A stretch of 5,591 nucleotides of DNA from Neptuniibacter sp. GTDB taxonomy: Bacteria; Pseudomonadota; Gammaproteobacteria; Pseudomonadales; Balneatricaceae. The position numbers and the translations under genes are program-made. Positions 1 to 5,360 of the stretch are shown piece after piece. Location: contig JASBRM010000389.1 in assembly GCA_030149405.1 (NCBI GenBank), positions 1-5,591 on the forward strand. Reading direction: 5' to 3'. Under the pieces are notes generated by a model. That model saw nothing but the letters and a program-made list of their open reading frames with translations. It did no database searches and was not told where the DNA came from. Within the stretch, counting starts at the first letter, position 1. Every line of letters begins with the position of its first letter.

Positions 1-1
1 A

Positions 2-829
2 GGGCGTTCAGTAGGCTCACCAATTGTTCAGCATCCTAAAGTACGCAGGATGTCATTTACGGGTTCTTCTGCTGTAGGCAAGCAGATCGCTGCAATGTGT
101 GGTGAACGCCCAATCCCTTGTAAAATTGAACTGGGTGGTAAAGGTGCTGCTGTTGTATTTGAAGATGCGGATATCGATAACGCTGCGGAGCAGTTGGCAG
201 GTGCAATTACATTGAATACCGGACAGGTTTGTTGCACAGCTACGCGTTGGATCATCCATGAGAATGTCTACGATGAGTTTGCAGAAAAAGTGACGGCCAT
301 TCTGAAAGCTACACAAATCGGACCAGGTTTGGCAGCGGAGACGCAGATGGGACCAGTTGTAAGCCAGACGCAAAAAGACACCGTTTTAGGCTATCTGGAT
401 AAAGGTCTGAATGATGGCGCAACTTTGTTGTATCAAGGTGATGCCAGCGTTAACGGAGCATATGAAGAAGGCTTTTATGTAGCGCCGTACTTGCTTGAAG
501 GTTCATCTGAGAATGTTTGCTTTAAAGAAGAGATTTTTGGACCTGCTGCGTATCTGGTTAAGTTCTCTACTGAAGAGGAGGCTCTAAGCTTAGTGAACAG
601 TCTGGATTACGGGTTGGCTAACAGTGTATTCAGCCAGGATTTAACACGCTGTAACCGCATTGCAGAGAAAATGATTTCAGGTAACAGCTGGATTAATGCT
701 CACAATGTTTTTGCTTACGGTTTGCCATATGGTGGTGTTAATAAGAGTGGTCTAGGAGGGGGGGTTAACAGCCCAGAGACTTTCTATGATTATCTGCGTC
801 CGCTAACTGTTGCGAGACCTGTCGCTTAA
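2..829 (+). CDS. Aldehyde dehydrogenase family protein, C-terminal part (5' end outside window)
   Basis: NAD(P)-dependent aldehyde dehydrogenase oxidising an aldehyde to the acid, expected in the cytoplasm. The frame is open from base 2 to the TAA at 827-829, giving 275 codons. Family members run to about 480-500 residues, so roughly the C-terminal 55% is present. The ATG at 50 is internal: the residues before it (GSPIVQHPKVRR) continue the family pattern leading into the cofactor-binding 'SFTGSSAVGK' segment. The general-base Glu of ELGGK is at 128-130. The catalytic Cys of GQVCCT is at 230-232, the first Cys of the pair. The conserved EEIFGP Glu is at 530-532, and the late GNSWINAHN and PYGGVNKSGLG motifs are intact. 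The catalytic half is therefore undamaged. Substrate cannot be read from the sequence. Its position near a PQQ alcohol dehydrogenase suggests it takes the aldehyde that enzyme makes; this is inference. It converges on the regulator gene. Confidence 0.95.
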   Translation, partial: GRSVGSPIVQHPKVRRMSFTGSSAVGKQIAAMCGERPIPCKIELGGKGAAVVFEDADIDNAAEQLAGAITLNTGQVCCTATRWIIHENVYDEFAEKVTAILKATQIGPGLAAETQMGPVVSQTQKDTVLGYLDKGLNDGATLLYQGDASVNGAYEEGFYVAPYLLEGSSENVCFKEEIFGPAAYLVKFSTEEEALSLVNSLDYGLANSVFSQDLTRCNRIAEKMISGNSWINAHNVFAYGLPYGGVNKSGLGGGVNSPETFYDYLRPLTVARPVA

Positions 830-843
830 TTAGATCGCATATG

Positions 844-872
844 CATAGAGGTTGATGTTTTCGACCTCCATG
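844..872 (+). other. Stem-loop just after the aldehyde dehydrogenase stop codon
   Basis: GAGGTTGA (848-855) pairs with TCGACCTC (861-868) around a 5-nt loop, with one G-T wobble. After one A-C mismatch, CAT (844-846) pairs with ATG (870-872). No T-run follows, so alone it is not a canonical terminator. It starts 14 bp after the stop codon and lies upstream of the stronger terminator hairpin. It could protect the 3' end of the mRNA; that role is inferred. Confidence 0.5.
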
Positions 873-880
873 ATTATCTA

Positions 881-924
881 AAAGGCCTGTACAGTTATTA
901 ATTCATAATTGTACGGGCCTTTTT
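881..924 (+). terminator. Rho-independent terminator between convergent genes
   Basis: GGCCTGTACA (884-893) pairs with TGTACGGGCC (910-919), with one T-G wobble. The stem continues inward through GTTAT/ATAAT (894-898 with 905-909) to a 6-nt loop. It is flanked by AAAA (880-883) and TTTTT (920-924), so the + strand transcript ends in a U-run after a GC-rich stem base. On the - strand the wobble becomes an A-C mismatch and the tail is TTTT. It should therefore serve the aldehyde dehydrogenase transcript best and also act on the regulator transcript, whose stop codon lies just beyond it. Confidence 0.87.
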
Positions 925-932
925 ATTGGAAA

Positions 933-2942
933 TTAAAAGACGTCGTTAGGTTGTTTTATCCCATATTTACGCATCTTACGGTAAATGGTTGATCTGCATA
1001 CGCCTAGTTCATCTGACACGTGTGTGATGTTCCATTTGTATTTACGTAAGGATTCAAGCAGCTTTTTGCCTTCCTCTTCACCGATAAAGCTGGAAAGACT
1101 AGTGTCTTGATGAGCGTCTTGATCAACTGAGATTGAAGTGGCTTGCGAGCCTATATCGAACTGCTTTTCAGATCTAAGCTCAATGGGCAGGTTTTCCAGC
1201 TTGATGTGGCGATCATCTGACATCGCAATAGCGAATCTAAGTACATTCGAAAGCTGACGAATATTTCCTGGCCAGTGATAGCTATATAAAATCTGTTCAG
1301 CTTGAGGGGTAAACGACACTCCTGAAGCGCCACCCAATTCGTTGTCCAGAATGCTGCGGATAATGAAGTCTTTATCTGTTCGTTCGCGCAGAGGAGGGAG
1401 CTGCAATGACATTCCGTTAAGTCGGTAGTAGAAGTCCTCTCGGAAGAGTTTCTCTTTGATCCGGTCAAACAGATTTTGGTGGGTGGCTGAAATGATCTGT
1501 AAATCGAGTGGTGTAGGTGCAGTTGCGCCCAAAGGAAGTATTTCTCGTTCAGCAAGTGCTCTGAGTAAGCGAGTTTGCAGTTGAACTGGCATATCTCCAA
1601 TTTCATCCAAAAATATGGTTCCGCCATTGGCCAGTTCAAGTTTGCCTTTCATCCCTTTACGGTTGGCGCCAGTAAAAGAACCGCTGCGATATCCAAAGAG
1701 TTCACTTTCAATAAGTGACTCAGGTATTGCTGCGCAATTCAGAGCCACAAATGGACCTGATGATCGTTCGCTGGCATCATGAATAGCTCGAGCAAAGGCT
1801 TCTTTCCCTGTACCCGTTTCCCCTGTGATTAGAATTGGGATGTCTTTATCTATTACGTTTTTGATCTGATTAACATTGCTTTGTACAGTGAGATCATTGC
1901 CTGCTAATTGTTCAAGTGACGGGTGTTTGTGACGTTGTCTGCTGCCGTTTGGTTTTGCTGGAGTTCTTGGGAAGGGCGTAATAATTTTTCCGGATGGAGC
2001 ATACAGGGTTATCTCAACCTCTTCCTGAAGAAGAGGGGATTCAAGCTTAATGTCCGAGGCTCCACCATTACTCTGAGAAAAAATCTGTTCCAGATTTAAA
2101 CTTGTGATCTCAGAAATATTGCACCCTATGAGCTTTTTATCTTGTTGCAGTAGTCCGTCGTAGTCATTAAAAGCTGCTCTGTTAGCACCAATAACCTCGC
2201 CATCTTCGCTGATCGCAATCATCTGTTCATAAGCAAGGTCAGACAAAAAACTGGTTTTACGGATGTTAAGCCTAATCTGGTTACGATAACTTTGTTTGAA
2301 GAAAGTATTTTCTATCATGCGACTGAACATCATAACCATCTGGAGGGTTAAATACTGATGTTGCTTATCATCATTAAAACCCAGACACGATGCATTTAGG
2401 CATCCCATTAATTCACCAGTGGGTTCAAAGATAGGTGATACCGCGCAGCTCATCTCACTGTTGCCATCAAAAAAGTGTTCACTCCGATGAATGATTAAAG
2501 ATTGTTTTTCTACCAAACAGGTACCAATTCCATTTGTACCGTTATTCTTTTCGGTCCAGACAGAGCCTATTCTGAGACCTGCATTGATCCAATCTTCAGC
2601 AGTCTCTTTTGGTAGACGTGCATCAAGGGTAACCCCAATTTCATCAGTCAGAAGAACGGCATAGTTAGCAGGGTTAATTCGTTTAGCTAAACCGTTAAGG
2701 CCATTGCGAGCGATCTGTAAATAGCTTTGGTGCCTTTCGATTTGGTTTTGCAGTTCCTGTGGTGTGAGAATCTCAACCTCTGTACCTTTATCCGGGTCTA
2801 AACCATAATCGAAAATGCTTCGTTCCCAAGATCGAGAAACCAGATTGTCAGGTTTGATATTTCTTTTATTGAAGTTGTCAGTAACGTATGAAACTACATT
2901 ACTTTTTTCTTGTTGATATTGCTTGTGATAGAAATCTTGCAT
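933..2942 (-). CDS. AcoR-type sigma-54-dependent transcriptional activator (GAF / PAS-like / AAA+ / Fis HTH)
   Basis: A 669-aa bacterial enhancer-binding protein that would remodel RNA polymerase-sigma-54 by ATP hydrolysis. Residues 34-50 carry the N-terminal SWERS...GLDP motif typical of AcoR relatives. Residues about 77-215 form a GAF-like sensor, and about 233-320 a PAS-like segment (SDLAYEQMIAISEDGEVIGANRA). The AAA+ domain has Walker A GETGTGK (374-380), a GAFTGA loop written GSFTGA (421-426), Walker B GTIFLDE (441-447), REDFYYRL (501-508, arginine-finger region) and WPGNIRQL (557-564, sensor II). A Fis-type HTH lies at about 627-662. There is no receiver domain, so it is a one-component sensor. 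The start is fixed by an in-frame TGA two codons upstream; AGGAG at 2954-2958 sits 11 nt from the ATG, slightly far. It is divergent from the PQQ dehydrogenase, its likely target, across a 564-bp gap with -24/-12 elements facing both genes. The ligand is unknown; acetoin, alcohols or aldehydes are family-based guesses. Confidence 0.96.
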   Translation of the reverse strand: MQDFYHKQYQQEKSNVVSYVTDNFNKRNIKPDNLVSRSWERSIFDYGLDPDKGTEVEILTPQELQNQIERHQSYLQIARNGLNGLAKRINPANYAVLLTDEIGVTLDARLPKETAEDWINAGLRIGSVWTEKNNGTNGIGTCLVEKQSLIIHRSEHFFDGNSEMSCAVSPIFEPTGELMGCLNASCLGFNDDKQHQYLTLQMVMMFSRMIENTFFKQSYRNQIRLNIRKTSFLSDLAYEQMIAISEDGEVIGANRAAFNDYDGLLQQDKKLIGCNISEITSLNLEQIFSQSNGGASDIKLESPLLQEEVEITLYAPSGKIITPFPRTPAKPNGSRQRHKHPSLEQLAGNDLTVQSNVNQIKNVIDKDIPILITGETGTGKEAFARAIHDASERSSGPFVALNCAAIPESLIESELFGYRSGSFTGANRKGMKGKLELANGGTIFLDEIGDMPVQLQTRLLRALAEREILPLGATAPTPLDLQIISATHQNLFDRIKEKLFREDFYYRLNGMSLQLPPLRERTDKDFIIRSILDNELGGASGVSFTPQAEQILYSYHWPGNIRQLSNVLRFAIAMSDDRHIKLENLPIELRSEKQFDIGSQATSISVDQDAHQDTSLSSFIGEEEGKKLLESLRKYKWNITHVSDELGVCRSTIYRKMRKYGIKQPNDVF

Positions 2943-2953
2943 TCGTCATTTCA

Positions 2954-2958
2954 CTCCT
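2954..2958 (-). promoter_or_regulatory. Ribosome binding site of the sigma-54 activator gene
   Basis: AGGAG on the - strand, 11 nt before the ATG at 2942. A second, out-of-frame ATG lies between them (2949-2947) only 4 nt from AGGAG and opens a frame of fewer than 20 codons. An in-frame TGA (2948-2946) just before the chosen ATG rules out an earlier start for the regulator. Confidence 0.7.
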
Positions 2959-3042
2959 GCCCGCCTTCATCATATAAATGCAATCCTTTTCAATTATTTG
3001 AGACTTCAGACTTTTGTTGTTTTTTTTAGTAAAGGTTGTCTC

Positions 3043-3058
3043 AGCAAAATTAATGCCA
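3043..3058 (-). promoter_or_regulatory. Sigma-54 (-24/-12) promoter facing the regulator gene
   Basis: The - strand reads TGGCATTAATTTTGCT. This matches the sigma-54 consensus TGGCAC-N5-TTGCW at all positions except C to T at the sixth base, with the required GG-N10-GC spacing (GG at 3057-3056, GC at 3045-3044). The expected transcript start is near 3032, giving a leader of about 90 nt before the regulator's ATG. It shares 13 of 16 bases with the + strand promoter at 3412-3427. Because the gene it serves encodes a sigma-54 activator, it implies positive autoregulation. Confidence 0.72.
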
Positions 3059-3109
3059 TGGCTTGAGCTTCGGCTCCGAGGGATGATTTAAGGCCTTAGT
3101 GGCTTATTT

Positions 3110-3124
3110 TTCATAAGTTATGAA
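3110..3124. repeat. 15-bp perfect palindrome (possible operator)
   Basis: TTCATAAGTTATGAA is perfectly self-complementary around a central G at 3117. It lies about 85 bp upstream of the start predicted for the regulator's sigma-54 promoter and about 320 bp upstream of that for the dehydrogenase. This position would suit an activator or repressor site for the regulator gene. The binding protein is not identifiable. Confidence 0.5.
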
Positions 3125-3188
3125 GGATATTGAAACCAAGCACCCTGATAAATCCCCGCAGAAAGAGGGTTTAAAACCAATACTGTAA

Positions 3189-3204
3189 AGCTACAAGTGT
3201 AGCT
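3189..3204. promoter_or_regulatory. Dyad operator candidate, copy 1 (AGCTACA-N2-TGTAGCT)
   Basis: A perfect 7+2+7 inverted repeat: AGCTACA (3189-3195), AG, TGTAGCT (3198-3204). Its centre is 20 bp, about two helical turns, from the related dyad at 3209-3224. It lies about 165 bp from the predicted regulator start and 241 bp from the predicted dehydrogenase start. Both distances are possible for an enhancer-type site bound by a Fis-HTH activator. Assignment to this regulator is inference. Confidence 0.55.
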
Positions 3205-3208
3205 CAAA

Positions 3209-3224
3209 TGCAACAGTTGTAGCA
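3209..3224. promoter_or_regulatory. Dyad operator candidate, copy 2 (TGCAACA-N2-TGTAGCA)
   Basis: An inverted repeat with one mismatched pair: TGCAACA (3209-3215), GT, TGTAGCA (3218-3224). It shares the GCxACA-N2-TGTAGC core with copy 1 (11 of 16 bases). The flanking AAA/TTT (3206-3208, 3225-3227) extends the symmetry and a T-run follows, so a weak hairpin is an alternative reading. The same face of the helix and the shared core favour a pair of protein sites. Confidence 0.52.
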
Positions 3225-3243
3225 TTTTTGCGTATCTGGTTAT

Positions 3244-3255
3244 GCAGAAGTCTGC
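3244..3255. repeat. 12-bp palindrome GCAGA-AG-TCTGC
   Basis: A perfect 5+2+5 inverted repeat whose AG spacer and outer GC match the dyad at 3189-3204, although the inner arm differs. Its centre lies 33 bp beyond that of the second TGTAGC dyad, about three helical turns. It may be a divergent third site or chance. Confidence 0.3.
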
Positions 3256-3294
3256 TTTGGGTATTTGTGGGGGCAATTGATCGGGTGAATGCAT

Positions 3295-3310
3295 AGGTGA
3301 GACACCTGTT
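3295..3310. promoter_or_regulatory. Tandem operator site A (AGGTGAGACACCTGTT)
   Basis: The inverted repeat AGGTG-AGA-CACCT is followed by GTT. The 16-bp unit recurs at 3327-3342 with 13 of 16 bases the same and a 32-bp period (about three turns). It is centred near -137 from the predicted sigma-54 start of the dehydrogenase, within the usual range for upstream activator sites. A lone half-site GGGTGAAT (3283-3290) precedes it. Confidence 0.62.
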
Positions 3311-3326
3311 TAATTTTCCACTTTTG

Positions 3327-3342
3327 GGGTGAATCACCTGTT
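3327..3342. promoter_or_regulatory. Tandem operator site B (GGGTGAATCACCTGTT)
   Basis: A perfect inverted repeat GGTGA-A-TCACC (3328-3338) plus the TGTT extension shared with site A. It is centred near -105 from the predicted dehydrogenase start. GGTGT half-sites follow at 3351 and 3366 in the same orientation. The recurrence of symmetry and flank in both copies argues for a real binding site. Whether the divergent activator or another regulator uses it is unknown. Confidence 0.62.
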
Positions 3343-3410
3343 ACTTATTTGGTGTGTTTTATACTGGTGTTTGTTATGTAATGCTATGTTTTTTAATGGT
3401 TTTTACTATC

Positions 3411-3427
3411 TTGGCATTTCTGTTGCT
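3411..3427 (+). promoter_or_regulatory. Sigma-54 (-24/-12) promoter of the PQQ alcohol dehydrogenase
   Basis: TTGGCATTTCTGTTGCT matches the sigma-54 consensus at every strongly conserved position except T for C after TGGCA. GG (3413-3414) and GC (3425-3426) are exactly 10 bases apart. The predicted start is near 3438, leaving a leader of about 69 nt to the ATG at 3507. It fits the neighbouring divergent sigma-54 activator and the tandem operators about 105 and 137 bp upstream of the start. Confidence 0.85.
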
Positions 3428-3495
3428 GAATGTGGTTTGGTGCGCATTGGCTCGCAAGTAGAGCTGCAGATGTGTTGCACCTAGTACATGACAAC

Positions 3496-3500
3496 AGGAG
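3496..3500 (+). promoter_or_regulatory. Ribosome binding site of the PQQ dehydrogenase
   Basis: AGGAG with a 6-nt spacer to the ATG at 3507, a strong site. An in-frame TGA at 3489-3491 excludes an earlier start. Confidence 0.85.
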
Positions 3501-3506
3501 TTTGAG

Positions 3507-5267
3507 ATGAACCAAAAAAATAAGAGCATCTGCTTACTAACGGCATCCATTCTAGCGGCAAGTTCATTTGCTGCAGTGGCAGGTGATGTTTCTCATAAAA
3601 GGCTTTTGAATGCAGATAAAGAAGTAGGGAACTGGCTAACCCACCATAAAAACTTTGAAGCGCACCGCTTCTCCGAATTGAAAGAAATAAACACTAAGAC
3701 GGTAAAAGATTTGTCTCTGGCATGGACCTTCCAGTTGGGCGGAATCCAGGCAGGTGGTATTTGGCCACATGGAGGCTTGGAAGGTACGCCAATCGTTGAA
3801 GACGGCATCATGTATGTGACTGACGGCTGGGGTTCTGTGTATGCGATCTCTGTAGCAAAGGATAAGGGTAAGCTGTTATGGAAGATGGATCCTGAGACCG
3901 ATAAGGATTGGGGTGGTGCAGTAGCGTGTTGTGGCGTTAATAACCGCGGCGTCGCGCTATGGAAAGATAAGATCGTATCTCACACTCTTGATGGTCGTTT
4001 GATCGTAACCAATAAGAAAACAGGCAAAATTGAGTGGCAGAAAGAAGTAGCTGATCCAGGTGTTGGTGAAACACTAACCGCTGCGCCATTGGTTGTTAAA
4101 GATATGGTGATCACGGGTGTTGCTGGTGCCGAGTATGGTATCAGGGGTTGGATTGCTGCGACTGATCTAAACACTCAGAAGGAAGTGTGGCGTACACACA
4201 CAGTTCCTAAGCCAGGTGAAAAAGGCAGCGAGACCTGGAAAGACGATTATGATGCATGGAAAAATGGTGGTGGTTCTACCTGGGTAACAGGTTCATATGA
4301 CGCTGAGACGAATATGATCCTATGGGGTGTTGGTAACCCAGGTCCAGACTGGGATAACGAATTCCGCCCAGGTGACAACCTTTATACCAACAGTGTTGTA
4401 GCACTGGATGCAGATTCGGGTGCTATTGACTGGCATTTCCAGTACACACCTAACGATCCATATGATTATGACGGTGTAAACGAGAATGTATTGGTTGATA
4501 CCAAGATCAATGGTAAGAATCGTAAGGTGATGTTGCATGCGGACCGAAATGGTTTTGCTTATGCAATCGATCGAGCGACCGGTGAATTCTTATGGGGTAA
4601 GCCTTTTGTTGATCGTATGACCTGGACGGAAGGACTTGATCCTAAAACGGGTCAGCCACTTGCGTATAACGAGAATGAAGATGTTCAGCGCTATGCTGGA
4701 AAAACATCTGCTTCACGTTCCAATAAGGAAGGTGCTGCCTGCCCAGGTAATATGGGCGGTAAAAACTGGCCTCCAACAACTTACAACCCTCAAGCTCAGC
4801 TTTGGTACATCCCTGTTATCGAAAGCTGTAACACCATGATCAATGAAGAAACAAAACCTGGCACTTGGAAAGCCCGTGAGTGGTGGACTGGTGGTGGTCT
4901 TAAACAGCATGAACAGATCACTGGTAGTGTCGCGGCTGTGGACCCTAAAACAGGTAAGGTTGTTGCAAAACACCACACTCTATACCCACAACTGGGTGGC
5001 TTGGTTTCCACAGCAGGTAACCTTGTATTTGTAGGTAACCCTAATGGCCGTCTGTCCGCATTGGATGGTAAGTCTCTGGATGAGTTGTGGTCTTTTGAAA
5101 CTGGTTCTGGTCTGAATGCGCCGCCAATGACTTTCTCCGCAAACGGTAAGCAATACGTTGCCATTATGGCAGGTTTAGGTGGTGCTTGGCCTAAGTGGTT
5201 TGTTGATGGCACAAAAGGTCTTGAAAAGATTGAGCCTAGTTCAACTCTATATGTGTTCTCCCTGTAA
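3507..5267 (+). CDS. Periplasmic PQQ-dependent alcohol dehydrogenase (methanol/ethanol family), predicted lanthanide type
   Basis: A 586-aa quinoprotein oxidising an alcohol to an aldehyde in the periplasm, passing electrons to a cytochrome c. Residues 1-25 are a Sec signal peptide (basic N-end, hydrophobic core, likely cut AVA|GDV). The rest is an eight-bladed propeller with repeated W-containing blade motifs. Family-diagnostic residues are present: adjacent Cys141-Cys142, metal ligand Glu209 in GAEYGIRG, Trp259 of GGGSTW under PQQ, Asn277 in GVGNPGP, catalytic Asp320, Arg347 near PQQ, and a second Cys pair Cys412/Cys441 with the 29-residue spacing of methanol dehydrogenases. Asp322, two after the catalytic Asp in PYDYDGVN, is the extra ligand marking lanthanide-dependent enzymes. 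There is no CxxCH, so this is a heme-free quinoprotein, not a quinohemoprotein. Length is normal. Substrate is unresolved. A sigma-54 promoter, upstream dyads and the divergent activator suggest inducible control. Confidence 0.97.
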   Translation: MNQKNKSICLLTASILAASSFAAVAGDVSHKRLLNADKEVGNWLTHHKNFEAHRFSELKEINTKTVKDLSLAWTFQLGGIQAGGIWPHGGLEGTPIVEDGIMYVTDGWGSVYAISVAKDKGKLLWKMDPETDKDWGGAVACCGVNNRGVALWKDKIVSHTLDGRLIVTNKKTGKIEWQKEVADPGVGETLTAAPLVVKDMVITGVAGAEYGIRGWIAATDLNTQKEVWRTHTVPKPGEKGSETWKDDYDAWKNGGGSTWVTGSYDAETNMILWGVGNPGPDWDNEFRPGDNLYTNSVVALDADSGAIDWHFQYTPNDPYDYDGVNENVLVDTKINGKNRKVMLHADRNGFAYAIDRATGEFLWGKPFVDRMTWTEGLDPKTGQPLAYNENEDVQRYAGKTSASRSNKEGAACPGNMGGKNWPPTTYNPQAQLWYIPVIESCNTMINEETKPGTWKAREWWTGGGLKQHEQITGSVAAVDPKTGKVVAKHHTLYPQLGGLVSTAGNLVFVGNPNGRLSALDGKSLDELWSFETGSGLNAPPMTFSANGKQYVAIMAGLGGAWPKWFVDGTKGLEKIEPSSTLYVFSL

Positions 5268-5317
5268 TCACAGGGCGTACACAGCAATAAGTTAACTAGT
5301 CGAAATTAGATAAAGAA

Positions 5318-5340
5318 AGCCCAGCCTTTTAGGCTGGGCT
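5318..5340. terminator. Perfect 9-bp hairpin between the dehydrogenase and the next gene (partial or reverse terminator)
   Basis: AGCCCAGCC (5318-5326) and GGCTGGGCT (5332-5340) pair perfectly around TTTTA. On the + strand no T-run follows (GATGTAAG), so it is not a canonical terminator for the dehydrogenase transcript. On the - strand the stem is followed by TTTCTTTA, a better tail, though no - strand gene is seen here. It ends 20 bp before the next ATG. It may stabilise the dehydrogenase mRNA or lower downstream expression. Confidence 0.6.
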
Positions 5341-5360
5341 GATGTAAGAAAGTTATAACT

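Larger units (their letters stand above)
2943..3506. other. 564-bp divergent regulatory region without genes
   Basis: No open frame with a plausible start or ribosome binding site is seen here. From left to right it contains the regulator's ribosome binding site (2954-2958), an 8-T run (3020-3027), a - strand sigma-54 promoter match (3043-3058), and a 15-bp perfect palindrome (3110-3124). Two related dyads (3189-3204 and 3209-3224) and a further 12-bp palindrome (3244-3255) come next. Then follow two tandem GGTGA/CACC operators 32 bp apart (3295-3310 and 3327-3342), a T-rich stretch, a + strand sigma-54 promoter match (3411-3427), and the dehydrogenase ribosome binding site. I saw no convincing sigma-70 promoter for either gene. 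Confidence 0.85.

Noticed and set aside
50..829. Aldehyde dehydrogenase gene starting at the ATG at base 50
   Set aside because: The frame stays open to base 2 and the residues before the ATG fit the family, so that Met is internal to a gene cut by the window edge.
1151..1639. 162-aa open frame on the - strand inside the activator gene
   Set aside because: It overlaps the conserved AAA+ coding region in another frame on the same strand, and its product has no recognisable features.
2900..2949. Out-of-frame mini-ORF from the ATG at 2949 overlapping the regulator start
   Set aside because: It has fewer than 20 codons and its ATG is only 4 nt from AGGAG. It could affect initiation but there is no evidence that it is translated.
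3065..3076. C(TTCG)G tetraloop hairpin GAGC-TTCG-GCTC
   Set aside because: The stem is only 4 bp and it lies upstream of both predicted transcript starts, so neither leader would contain it. No other promoter for it was seen.
3165..3178. Short inverted repeat GGTTT-A-AAACC
   Set aside because: It is a simple A/T-rich 11-bp palindrome with no second copy or clear position relative to either promoter.
3206..3230. AAATGC...GCATTTTT read as an intrinsic terminator
   Set aside because: The stem is AT-rich with a 2-nt centre or an internal mismatch, no gene ends upstream of it, and its core matches the neighbouring dyad, so a protein-binding site is more likely.
4796..5287. 163-aa open frame antisense to the 3' end of the dehydrogenase gene
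   Set aside because: It lies antisense to strongly conserved quinoprotein coding sequence, has no visible ribosome binding site, and encodes low-information sequence rich in Pro, Ser and Thr.
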